In this document: positions 22,201 through 33,399 of the stretch, in pieces
How the letters are laid out: every line of letters begins with the position of its first letter
Numbering within the stretch: the first letter of the stretch is position 1
NCBI GenBank assembly: GCA_027382625.1
Contig: JAJKFJ010021707.1
Span: forward strand, 55,165-119,164
From: Tetmemena sp. SeJ-2015
Lineage: Eukaryota > Ciliophora > Spirotrichea > Sporadotrichida > Oxytrichidae
DNA length: 64,000 nucleotides
Direction of reading: 5' to 3'
Made by a program: the position numbers and the translations under genes
The notes under the pieces: generated by a model
What the model saw: only the letters and a program-made list of their open reading frames with translations
The model's database searches: none
Told to the model about the DNA's origin: nothing

Positions 22201-24258
22201 CTAATAATAGTTAGGAATTAAGCATCCCTAACGGGCATATAATACTTAATCGATTTAAAGAAATTCACAGGCGTAACTCCTTGATCAGTTGTGCCACGTC
22301 ACCGCGAAAGCCCATCGTGAGGGTATTCTAAATTATAAAGCTTTTTAGTTTAAAACTAAATAAAACTTAGCAATCTAAAATATTTTTTAATATTTCCATG
22401 CCACAGATATATGCAATTCTTTCCTGCCTTAAGTTGAATGAGGAAGAAGTGTAATTAATTCAATTTAGTTACTTTAATAAAATATGGAAGATAGATATTA
22501 AAATAATTGTTGCAAAACACTCACTATACTCTTTTAGAATAATTCTAGTATTTATATCGATAATTTTAATAAAGACCACGGCCTTTTCATAAACTGAGTT
22601 TAATAAAAAAAGAAATGATACAAATTGGATATAGCAATCTTGGCAAAAACACCAACCCTAAATAACGGGTTGTAAATGCAATCTTAAACTTTCAATTTTC
22701 AAGGAGGAAGAAGACTATAATAGGGAAACTGCCTTAAATTATAACTTATTATCATTATTTAAGCCAGTGATAACATACTCGAGAGGGTCATCGATGATTT
22801 TGATCCAAGGTTGGAAGTAAAATACTCCTAAACTTCCAACTTAAAAAATAAAGTGTGATGGGATCCAATCATATGAATATAAGATGAAATCATTATCATT
22901 GGCCTAGCAGCCCCATGCAATAAAATCCAGTTAGGTCGATTTCTCTGTGGAGTAACTTGTATCCTATCGCAGTAACATACAAACAGTAGTAGGCAAGAGA
23001 AATGATGATTCATTTCGAGGTTGGCAAAGGATTTCGTAAAGAAGAGGAGTGAGTAAAGTTTGAATAAATGCCATGTTTAGGTAATAAATAGGGAATAATA
23101 CTCTTCCTCTGTTGCTGTAGGAAGAAAACATAGTTATCTAAACTAAGTAATCCCTCCAATTGCCTCAGTATTTATTCTATTTTAGAACATATTCAGCAAC
23201 ATACCAATTGGGTATATCGCAAAGAAGCGTGGGACAAAAAATGAGAAGTACTTATATGTGAATAATTTTATAATTAAATTTTTGGGAATTAAATTTCATA
23301 TTCTTAAGGAATTCGGGATCATTTCTTAGAAGTCTGTGGATTTAAGGTTCTCTGAAATCTTTCTTTTCTCATATATTATAAAGACAGTTCTGAAATTAAT
23401 TCTGAGTTAAAATATTTCTAAACAAAATTTGGATCCAATCATAGAAGTCGACAAAGAGGCAGTGGCCTTTAATAATTATGCAATAATAAAAGTTATAAGA
23501 AACCGTAAATTCTACTCGCCTCCTTCTACGTGCGAATTTTAGAATTTTAAATTGAAATTATGCAGCTTATAGAAATGAGAAGTATCTCTTTGTGAAAATT
23601 GGTTGCATTCTATTTCTATAGAGCGAATGACTTAAGTTGATTTGAAGAAAAAAAAATTATTTTAAAATTTTATTTAAAAAAAATAAGATTGAACTCTGAA
23701 GATTTCTTGTAAATGTTTTTCTTTTTGTTTTATTTAAATTCCATATCTGTATACATATAAAATGAATGAGCAGCTAAGAACCCAGAGATCACACTAAAGA
23801 TATTATTGCAAAATTAATTACTGATTGATCTAATTTAAATTCAGACAAATGAAGGATATTAGCTTTCTTGGTAGGCCGACATTATGCAGTCTAGTACAGG
23901 AAAATCAAGAACCACGGTATTCAACAACATTTTTAGATTTTGATCCTTGTCAAGGCCGGTAAAGTATTTGATGTGATGACTCAATGAACACATTATTTTA
24001 AGAAAAAGTTTAAATTTCATATTGTTTATAATTATCTTTAAGTAATATGCATTTCAAAAATAATGGAGAAATACGAGAGCCTATTTTACATAGCAAAATA
24101 AGTAACTGTCAATGAGATATATTTTTCTCTATTAAAATTTGATTAAATAATACAAGTATTGCCATAAAGGCACGTATCATTGAAAAAGGGTCGTTTTGTA
24201 ACTCAATGAGAGGAGTCTTTTTCTTTTCCTCGGTCGGTTTCATGTTAACCTCTGTCAT
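19275..24258 (-). CDS. Locus C: scrambled acyltransferase-3-like membrane protein gene
   Basis: Third tandem paralogue, with a visible start ATG at 24258 followed by a Lys/Glu-rich N-terminus and LIELQNDPFSMIRAFMAI. Other blocks: SLSHHIKYFTGLDKDQ (about 23960), FTKRYFSF (about 23580), VPRFFAIYPIGMLLNMF (about 23200), GYKLLHREIDLTGFYCMGLL (22905-22970), DWIPSHFIFQVGSLGVFY (about 22810-22870), LIQLKAGKNCIY (about 22420), ITDNHISCREKTKFDIL (21345-21430), FEMQNDLILLDMQCY (21130-21190) and the C-terminal segment RRVGFLDMAKK leading into a span with CDRFINDPIQAPLRTW (19275-19570). In C the MAKK motif is contiguous with the last span, which fixes that span as the C-terminus of the family. It lacks the 38-bp IES seen in A and B. 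Confidence 0.6.
22205..22318 (-). mobile_element. tRNA-like SINE, copy 1
   Basis: A 114-bp block, about 93% identical to copy 2 by eye. It is flanked by a 13-bp direct repeat GAGGGTATTCTAA (22192-22204 and 22319-22331). On the minus strand it begins CACGATGGGCTTTCGCGG and contains TGGCACAACTGATCAAGG, which fits a tRNA A box. A weak B-box-like AAATCGATT lies about 22 nt downstream, and the 3' end is AT-rich. It is noticeably richer in G+C than its surroundings. Confidence 0.65.
22440..22703 (-). other. IES in locus C, third conserved position
   Basis: Direct repeat GAGGAAGAAG at 22440-22449 and 22704-22713. Joining gives GSFPIIVFFLIQLKAGKNC. The codon position is the same as in A and B, but the pointer sequence and IES length differ. 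Confidence 0.7.
23239..23572 (-). other. IES of locus C splitting FTKRYFSF
   Basis: Pointer AAATGAGAAGTA at 23239-23250 and 23573-23584. Excision gives FTKRYFSFFVPRFFAIYP. It contains the displaced micro-MDS at 23431-23468. Confidence 0.76.
23431..23468 (-). other. Displaced micro-MDS of locus C
   Basis: Same architecture as A and B with its own pointers: GGATCCAATCATA at 23431-23443 and 22861-22873, and TGGCCT at 23463-23468 and 22900-22905. The joined product reads GLLGHCLFVDFYDWIPSHF without a break. Confidence 0.82.
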
Positions 24259-24259
24259 A

Positions 24260-27200
24260 ATCAGTGAAAAAATTTTATATATACACTATAAGAATGCGAT
24301 AGCAATCGTTATATCTAGATTATTTAAGTTTTATTGAATTTCTGCAAATCAAGATGCTCTTAGATAAAAACTCTATCAAATCTGTAAAGCATAATATTTT
24401 TATTAAGAATTTTTCACTTGTCATGCTATGGATTATTAGTTTATGCTTTAAATCATAGATGATTTGCAAAAAGAATAAATAGAGAATTAAATTAAATTAG
24501 ATACTTTATTTATAGTTAATAAATGCAATAACACTTAAAATGTAATTAGTAGTAATTATTGGTGAGGACAAAAACATTGGGTCTAAATTTAGTGGAAATT
24601 TAGATAGCTCAAACACCAAGTCATCTGTAGCTATTATGTTGCAAAGCTACAATTAATATGAGTCTATGTTTAGCTATCACCAATGGGGGGCCTTAGTCAC
24701 TAAGGATTATTCATTTTACTCTATAAAATAAAATTTTACATTACGTTTTATCGCTATAACTCAAGAATAAGTGCTCCAAAATAAAGACAATTTAATGATT
24801 TATTGAATAGCAATATGATTATCGATGGTAATTCGATAAAAATATTATTTTAATAGCCAGTTTAATAATACCTATTTTCGATAATTTTTACACAAATTAA
24901 ATAATTAAAAAATTATAAGGACCTTATATCCTTACAACTTTTGTGAGGGAGTTCTCGATACAGAGTAAATTAATTTAATCCTTTTATCTAATAAATTCTC
25001 ATCAAGAATTTTCTTAAATATTTAATATTCCCTAGATTTGTCTTTTCAGCTATTTCTTTGAACCTACTCCTTTGTTTAAAGATAAATTTTAATTTATCAT
25101 AGAATTTTAAGTAATATCAATATTTAAAAGAAGTTAATTTTAAATTTGAAGCTTTTAATCTCAAATAAATTATTTAATTTTGACTCAACTTAGAAACAAC
25201 TTATATTTATAAAAAACATAAACTACTAAAGTTGGAAATACTAATTATGAGCATGCTTTATCTGCAACTATTTATCGTAAATAAGTCTCAATAATTTTAT
25301 TTATCTTCAATTATAATTATTAAGTGATTGTGAGCTATGGCATAATTTTATTATTTTTATCACAGGGTTAAAGATGCAACTTTTGCCTGAATTATTTTTT
25401 CTGAAGAAGAATATTATCACTGGAACAGTGCCAAATTAATTAATACTGCCATTCATAATTTAAATATATAGAATATATACCACATTTTATATTAAAAATG
25501 AATCTGAAATTTAAATATATCATATTCAAAATTATAGATTTTTTTATCATAATTTTTGGTGCCATAACCAATATAAGGAAGGGCGTCAAATGGTAGCTAA
25601 GTCCAGGGCATTATGAACAGTAAGGGTACACATCCAATTTGAACAATAGGATGAGAAGGGATCAATTCTAATTTTATAATTATAGCTAAATTCTTTTTTA
25701 ATTTTAGCGTATTATTATTTATTAGTTTAAAAAAAAGCCTTTTAAAACCAAGAGAAGTTTCTAAAATTAATTACTTAACCAAGAAAGAAGAAGTGAAAAA
25801 TTATAGGAATTTATAATTTACTTTGTAAATCTATTTTATAAATCTAGACTATAAATTAACTTTGAAAATTAATTAAAGTTTGTTATTATCTCTTATAAAT
25901 TTATAGTATGTGCCCAATAGTTTTTGTACTTTTTTCTTTAATTAATTGAAATTGATTTTCTTATTAATGATGGCTATTCATTTATAAACTTAATGCAAAT
26001 GGTCTAAATTGACAAGAATATTAAAGATATGCTCAACTTTAATCCATCCTCTAATATGAAATATTATTCATTCATAAAGCAATTCTTTAATTGCTTTAAT
26101 TAAATATTCCTACAATTTACTTTGATTTTACTTTCTATTTTATTTTCTTCTCTCTTCTTCCATATATTATTTTTTAATGGAGTATTTTCATTAACAAAAT
26201 CGATTCTTTAATTTTTAAATAAAACTGCACTGTTTTTAATAACAATTTAAATAAATTATCATCTATTTATTGTTCGAATATTTTTTTTTTAATTTTAAAC
26301 ATAATTAGATTATGTTTATATAAGTAACATAAATTTGAAAAAATTTAACATAATAGAAATAAAGTATTGCCTAATCTAAACTATTAGCAGTAAAGTATTG
26401 TTATTGCTAAAAGTTGAAGAAATAATAGAGTTAATTTTATCGAACAGAATAGATAAGAGCTCACTTTCTGCGTCTTAAATATTTATTATCCATGTGTATA
26501 AACCATTATGAATTTGCTGAATATATATTTTATTTACTTAAAGTTAAATTATTATTTTAACTTCAATTAGTTATTTTCATTTTTGTTAAATATAAGAATT
26601 TTTAGATTCTAACTATCCTCTTAATTAGAATTATGTGAGAATCGATCCACAATAATTAACTTCTTTTCACTTTTAATGCAAAAATAAATTATTGAGAAAA
26701 ATTAAAAAATATAAGATGAAAGGGTTTTTTACTGCGGGTGTCTGTTAAAGAAGATTTTATTGAAGATAGCACAAATAATAAAATAATAAAATATACTTAT
26801 ATCCTTTAAAGAATAAATTTATGCAAATTAAATCGAATTTTAGTTGATATCTTTTTTTTATATAAATATTTGTTGTTTTTTCAATTCTCTGTAATGTATT
26901 TAAATATAAACCAGCTCATCGCTGCGATATACAAAACCTGAACAACAAGGAAGTTCATACAAATTCCTAGAATAGAATTAAAGATTGTATTGTTTTCTGA
27001 GCCAGTTTCTAAAAATCTTTTGCAGAGGCTCTATTTAGAATTAATAATAGCTACAAAGCTTGTTGTTGCTATTCTTAGACTTTTTTTTTATATAATCTTT
27101 AAATCAGGGATTAGGTGGTTTGCATATGAAATAGCAAATCTTGAAAGTCATAACAATTAATATAAATTAATAAATCTATATCAATTTTAAAGCTTTCCAC

Positions 27201-28950
27201 TTATATTTCATATAAAATGAAATATGTTTTTGAAAAAGTTTGAGTGCAAAAAAAGTCTTTTAATAATATCACTTGAGTTTTAATATCTTAGGCAATTAAA
27301 GTAAATGCTGAGAACATTCGAGCTTCATGCAGTAATTAAAAGAAATATATTTAGATACATAACCAGAATTCTAAATTATAACTGAATGTTTCTTCACTTT
27401 ATTTTTTAATAATGTAATAATAATAACAATTGTTTAATTTTAAGTCTTATAATGAGTAATCGTTTCTTTCTGTTGGTCTCATCGAAGCGCTGGTCCTAAA
27501 TAATAGCAAGACCCTTAAAAGGCTGTCTCGAGGTGTGCACCTAAGATACTCCATTTTATAATGTTGAATTTTCAATTTCCCCAAAATTCTATTAACTTGT
27601 TTTTCCAACTTGAATATTTTTTCTGGAACACTCAATAATGAAGTCATTCAATAAACACTTTAACATGTTTATTCATTTTATGAGAAAAGGGAAATAATAT
27701 TTATAAGGGTATTCCAAAATTATTTTTCTTCTGACATATTGATTGTAGTAGATATCTAAATATTAGTGTGTGGAATCATTATTTGAGGTGTCTACAGTCA
27801 ATAATGATAAGTGATTTAAAGTTTCAATTTAACCTTCAACTTAATTTAAATTCAAATATAAAATGTTAAAGTAAAAATTATTAAATTTTTTATTAAAATT
27901 TTAATTATTGATCTTTGTAATTTAAGTTTAGTGAGACACTGTTAACTCGGCAGGCAAAAATACTCTTATCATTCGCTGTTCCTCTAAATTAAATTCGAGA
28001 TAATCAGATAGGAATAATTCTAGATAATGTAGCTGTTTTGTTTCATCTGAGAAGTGGATTTCAAATAGATGATTGAAATTATTTGCCAGGTTCAATCTTC
28101 ATAAGAGTCTTTAGATACTAATTTATGTCATTTAAGATAAATATAAGATATAGAAATTTATTTTTTTTCCACTAGCAATTCTGAAGAACACCACTATATA
28201 TCATACTCTCCATAAACAAAGTGAATACTGCTTAAATTAAAATTACAATTATACTTCTTAAGATTTAATGATGAAAATTCCAAAATTTAAACCAATATTA
28301 AACAAAATTTTTATAATTTTAAACATATTTGAACCTTTTTAATATTATTATATAATTTGAATGTTTTTAAGATATATTTGAGTATTGGATAGATAAATTT
28401 GTTAACTTCTTGAGAGAATTAGCCATCTTAGCAAACGACACCTCTTTCTAATAAAAATTAGGTGATATCACCCTTTAGCAATGCTTCATCTAATGGATAA
28501 CGTTTTTAAACTGTGCCCACACTACCGAACAGAAGACCGTAGGCGTTTGTCAAATCAATATCCTAAAATATTCTTCCCGATATCATACAAAACATAAAAT
28601 AATACTAAATCACCTACTCAGCCAATTTATGTTTGTGCATGTAAATTAAGGGCTAAACCCTTAATATGTATAATGGTATATTTAATAACTAATCCAAAAT
28701 CTGTAAACTTAAATTAAGGCTAATGAATTTATTTTCATTTGAAGATATCTATAAGTGAGTAATTAGTGGTGTCTCTTAATGAAAGTATGCTGAAGGCAAT
28801 AAGATATGAAAGAAAGCTTTGCAATTTTGGGGAATATACTTATATTAAACACAGGATTATCATTTAGAGAAGTTTTTTTAGAAATTTAATTTAGATTAAG
28901 AGGTAAATCTAATCTCATTACACTCTTGTTTCGAGCTTGTGATTTAATAT
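24260..28950. other. AT-rich stretch with no recognised gene
   Basis: Mostly very AT-rich DNA without conserved blocks. One short minus-strand frame at 27447-27647 reads SVPEKIFKLEKQVNRILGKL and looks coil-like, but it is too short to call. Nothing else is supported. Confidence 0.4.
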
Positions 28951-28961
28951 TTCAAGTATGT

Positions 28962-29880
28962 TCAGATGAGACTCCTCATTAGATTATTGTGTTCATTCTC
29001 TTCTAAATGATCACTCAAGTCTTTTAAAGATCCGATCTGGTCTCTTTCTTGAATAGCTTAAGATAAAGCAACGATTAATAACTTCGTATTTCTCTTTCTG
29101 TAAATAAACTTCATGATCTGCTTCAAGTTAAGCATTTGTTCGATAGCCAGCTTCTGAATTCCTTGAATTATTTACATCTAAGTAAATTTTTAGATCTGCA
29201 GATAAGCAGATTAGAGCAAGGCTCTTGAGCGGCTAGTCTTCCATCTCAACTGCAAGTGCCAGCCCTCTCTCTTCTCTGCATACTATGAAGATCTTGGCAT
29301 CATTGCTGGTTTTTGTTTTAAGTTAAAGCTCTCATCGGAGTGCGAATTAGGAACCCTTCTATCCTTCAATAATTGTCAAATAGAATAATCATAGTTATGC
29401 CTACTCTGATATTCTTTATTCTTTGCTTCTGAACTTCTCCTTATATCTTCTCTATTGTGCTCTTGCCAGAGAATATTACAAGAAAAATCAAGTTTACAAT
29501 CTTTTTTAGCTGATTGGTTAACAAGTCTTGCCTCTCTATGCACTAGAGAAGGAAGTCACCTCGCCAGAAAGATCTAACTCCTGAGAGTATTTCTCTCTCA
29601 CTTTAGAAGGTCATCTCTTCAAGAGTACATGTTATACCCTTGAAAATACTCTTTGAAAATCTGGATTGCAAGCAGCTCTGAACAAATAAGCCTGTGTTAT
29701 GCTGAAGTCACAGATGCCCTGATCTTTTTGTTAATTTTCATGAAAGTGATTTTCTTGATTACCCGAGACTAGTCTACCATCACAATTTCAAAGCTAGGCT
29801 TCATCTCAAAGTTCTATTTCAATTTTACTATAACTTCATCACAGAGCTCTCCTAAAGTATTTCATTCCAAAAAAAGCAGT
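28962..29880 (-). CDS. Coiled-coil-like protein, unknown function
   Basis: The base composition is less AT-rich than the flanks. The minus strand reads IQKLAIEQMLNLKQIMKFIY, then SQAIQERDQIGSLKDLSD and HLEENEHNNLMRSLI, ending at TGA 28962-28964. Upstream segments include HFHENQQKDQGICDFSITQA and YLFRAACNPDFQRVFSRVQ. Glutamines are partly encoded by TAA/TAG. Heptad-like Leu/Ile spacing suggests a coiled coil. Several frame changes occur between 29150 and 29600 and were not resolved into introns or IES. The start is unknown, and I do not recognise the family. Confidence 0.4.
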
Positions 29881-30115
29881 ATGATTCACTCAAAAGGTGA
29901 TCAGAAATCACATAAGAAGAATAACATTTTAACAAAAAAAAATCACAAAAATAACTTGAAGGAGAGCGAACCAGCGGTAGATCAGAAAAATCACAAGTGT
30001 TTTTTTGTGAAAGCAATCTAAATTTTGATTGTCTTAGTTTAAGTTTTAATAGTTCAGATGTTATTTATTCCCACTCATTCACTCTCATTAACTATATAAT
30101 TTACCAGTCAATAGT

Positions 30116-30240
30116 TAAATATATAATAGTTAAGGAATTAATTATCCCCTAACGGGCATATAATACTTAATCGATTTAAAGTAATTCACAGGCGTAACCC
30201 CTTGATCAGTTGTGCCACGTCACCGCGAAAGCCCATCGTC
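30116..30240 (-). mobile_element. tRNA-like SINE, copy 2
   Basis: Same element as at 22205-22318, but flanked by a different 13-bp direct repeat ACCAGTCAATAGT (30103-30115 and 30241-30253). Different flanking duplications at the two sites show independent insertion. The 3' tail (plus-strand left end) is longer and AT-only here. Confidence 0.68.
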
Positions 30241-30254
30241 ACCAGTCAATAGTA

Positions 30255-31400
30255 ATCTACATTTTATCGGGTTACCGACGTTCTTATCGAGAGATGAACT
30301 TTCAGAAAAAGGATATTGACACGTTTTAAACCAGCAAAATATGGAGAACTTGGTAACTATTTAAGCAGTCATCTCTATTAAAAATTTTAACTTTCATATA
30401 TAAGGTTGTAGATTCTGTTGATTATTAGTTCTTCTGTATCAGTGGACTTTAGATTTAAAAATTTATCTTAAAACTTGCAAAAAGTTTATTTGTTGTTAAT
30501 TGATGATGAAATATTCATAATCCATTTTTTGAAAGATGATAGATTCAAATGAGCCAGTTAAAGAAATTGAGTCACTTGAGTTGTCTAAGTTTTTTTATGC
30601 TATATTTTGATTGAAGGACTCAATCTATTAGTGAGTCCTGGGTAATTTAGAATTTAGTGATTTGATCATTTTATGGTGTGGGATAATTTTTTCTCAATAA
30701 TTAAGAAGTTGAGACTTCCTTTCGAATGAAAATTCCTAGACTCTTGATTTCCAGCTAATTCAAATTTTGCTGAAAAGGAGAGATAAATTTAATTATCATA
30801 ATGCCTCTAGTATGCTAGGCTATTCTCTCATCCTTGGAGTTGATTAACATTAAAATGAAGGAGCTCCCTTATGGAGCTGCCTTGAAGTAATTATTTGTAA
30901 GAAAGTTGATTAGCTGATTTCGATTAAAATATTAATCGTGGCTCATAGACCACACATATATTACAAGGCAAAGCGATTAAAAATTAAACCACGGCTTTCG
31001 GTAATGATGAAAGAGGACAAAAACCGTCATAATTTGTAAAGAATTATTAGGGATAGAAATCAACCTTCTTGAAACACTTGCCCCTACTAATTTAGAGCTA
31101 AATATTTTAGGGCTTTGTAATAGTTCACTTACCTTGAAATTGCATTGAAATCTATATAAGTTAGTATGCTAGTAGTCCACAGCTCCCTAGTAGTTTGAAG
31201 TTTTCAATCTCACTTTGTGATCCAGGACAAGGCATTAAGTGTTGTAGAGGATGAACTTTCATAATTAAATTGAAAGGATTATTATCTGAAGTTAGAATTC
31301 TCTTCACATTCAAGCCTCCTCTCAGAAATTAAATATTCGATACCTGTGTGAAAAATTGAAATAAGATTAAATTTTAAATTTTCCAAAAAATTTTACTATT
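30255..31400. other. AT-rich stretch, no supported gene
   Basis: No conserved block seen. Short minus-strand readings near 31190 could belong to locus H but are not convincing. Confidence 0.3.
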
Positions 31401-31429
31401 ATTAATAATTTTGCCTGCCTTCAATTATA

Positions 31430-32860
31430 CTAAGAAGAATATTTGTTAAAGTCATGTCTATAAATGGGCTAAAAGTCCGGCACAATATAAGTTTATTATA
31501 TCGTACTCCCTGTGCAATAACTTATAACCTCTATTTTAGGCGAGCACTCTGTGTATTAAGTAACAATCTTCGGCAATTTTGAAACAACTGCCATGAAGAT
31601 AGGAGTCACAAAGAATAGAAAAGCAGCCATATTTATGTAGTACAAGGGGTACAATACTAATAATAATGAGTTGAGAAAAGCGTTATATGCACAAAATAAT
31701 CTTCCCAGGTCCCACCTTGAGTATGACTGTTTTGGAAAATGCACAGAATGAAATATATAATACTCATCATTTTAGGTAGCGCTTTCAATAATTATCTAAA
31801 GGTCTTTATTAAAATTAAATTAAAAATTTAAACAACAAGGAAGAGTTGCCATTTTCTTTGGTCAAATTATTGTTTTTTGGAACTTCAATTACTCTTTTAA
31901 ATTTGGTTATTTTATGAATTAAATTAATATTTATAATTCATAAGTATATAATATAGTAGGAATTTTAATTAAAATCAGTGATTGGTTAAAATAATAAATG
32001 GAGAGTTGCAAAATGGTGACAGTTGAAATCGCAGATTCACCCCCTGATCTGCAGCTTGTTCGATAGAGAATCAAAAATTAATATGAGTTTCTTCTTTAAT
32101 CATCTTCGTAGCACCTCTCAGTAGTGAGATATGACTCACGCATTCTTCGTCTTCCTCATCATCATCTTCATCTGAACTTGCGTCGCTTATAACTCTTGAT
32201 TGAGCGTTCCCACAAAAAGGTTACAAGGATAAAAAGTTCTTAGATTATTCCATTTTAATTTAATATTTAATTTAATTCTCTTTTTTATTAAATTCTCAGC
32301 TATATTATAGAAAAAATTCTTTTTGAGAACAAAAATATATGTCTTTAGTAAATGCAGTCGAAAAAGTTGCATACTTTATATTTTTCAATTTATAAATTAT
32401 ATTTAATTTCACGCTAATCTGATCCGAGGGGATTTAAAACATACAGAGTAATTCTTCTTTTTAAAGTTTTAATGTTAGAAATAAATTATGTACTGAGTGA
32501 TTGTTCAATTTATTAAAAATGAGGTCTTATCTATTTTTGCGGCTTATTATGTGTGTGTATGTGTATGTGTGTGTGTGTTTTTTTTTAATAAAGTAAACTT
32601 GGAGCTTTGTACTTTCATTTATTATAATTGATACAAATATATCTCGGAAAATTTATTTTTTTCTTTGTTGAAAATTTATTTCTAAAAAGAAAAGAAGTAA
32701 CTTATTTTTAAGCTCTTTAATGAGAGGCTCGTTGATTATTTTCTCAAAGAGTGCTGCTATAGTTATGATGAGAATAGTATAGTAAGGGAGCTCGTAAAGT
32801 ATAAATGATCTATCTTTTGACACTATCTTCATAATCTTAGACTCATTTGAGCTCACCTAC
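31430..32860 (-). CDS. Locus H: acyltransferase-3-like family fragments, C-terminal block first
   Basis: Three family blocks are recognisable on the minus strand. The C-terminal span ILYELPYYTILIITIAALFE, followed by KIINEPLIKEL, is at 32653-32856. The middle block LYPLYYINMAAFLFFVTPIF, followed by VSKLPKIV, is at 31556-31744. KLLHREYDIINLYCAGLLAH is at 31440-31530. The C-terminal block lies upstream of the middle blocks, the reverse of protein order, as in loci D and G. The remaining blocks were not found nearby, so this is either scrambled with pieces elsewhere or a decayed copy. Confidence 0.5.
32080..32200 (-). CDS. Acidic segment related to 51.07-51.16 kb
   Basis: Minus-strand frame with an Asp/Glu-rich run followed by CVSHISLLRGATKMIKEE, ending in TGA. 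A close relative on the plus strand at about 51075-51165 reads CASHISLLRGSTKMI after a similar acidic run. It is a short duplicated coding piece, possibly an MDS or exon of paralogous genes. Function unknown. Confidence 0.4.
32550..32578. repeat. TG-rich microsatellite
   Basis: Imperfect (TG)n with TATG interruptions, followed by a T run. Confidence 0.9.
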
Positions 32861-32936
32861 TTTTATTAATTTTTATCTTTATCTTTATATTTCTTATAAA
32901 TTGGTCTTAATTTGTTAACTGACTCATTTTTGGAAT

Positions 32937-33158
32937 TTATTTTATATAATACCTAGGTGGTAAGCTTCCAAAGCTTTTGTAAGACTTTTCAGCCCCTCCT
33001 TTGGCTTGAGAAATTTCTTGTCTATTATTAGCCACCATCTTCTGCAGCTTAGAGGTGATGTTGTTTTCAGACATTATAAACCCCAAAACCCCATAATATG
33101 ATAAGAAAGTGAAAATAAGTTGTGTATAATTAATTTCTTTATTAATACTTATAATCAT
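32937..33158 (-). CDS. Small unrecognised frame
   Basis: Minus-strand frame of 73 codons with a plausible internal start (MSENNITSKLQKMVANN) and a Gly/Ser/Lys-rich end (QAKGGAEKSYKSFGSLPPRY). It could be a small protein or an exon between the kinase-like gene and locus H. The telomere-like CCCCAAAACCCC at 33081-33092 lies inside it and encodes Gly-Val-Leu-Gly. Confidence 0.3.
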   Translation of the reverse strand: MIISINKEINYTQLIFTFLSYYGVLGFIMSENNITSKLQKMVANNRQEISQAKGGAEKSYKSFGSLPPRYYIK

Positions 33159-33399
33159 GCTAAATTTTAACCCTAAACAGGCAATCTAAAGTCTTCTGGG
33201 AAGGTGACCTTGTGCTCTTCCGATCTTCATATTCTCTGAATTTTATACCTTTCTGTGCTGCTTCTTCTATCTCAGATAACTGAGTGTTAAGGTTTCATAG
33301 GTGCATTGATTAAATACTTTGTTTCACTACAACTTTTTCAAAGGTTCTGGATAACTATGTCTATCTTACAATGTCTTTGTGCGCAATTATAATTGCAAA

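Noticed and set aside
33078..33092. AAACCCCAAAACCCC, identical to hypotrich telomere repeat units
   Set aside because: Less than two full repeats, inside a short open frame and not at an element end; could be chance. It agrees with the organism assignment but is not used as evidence.
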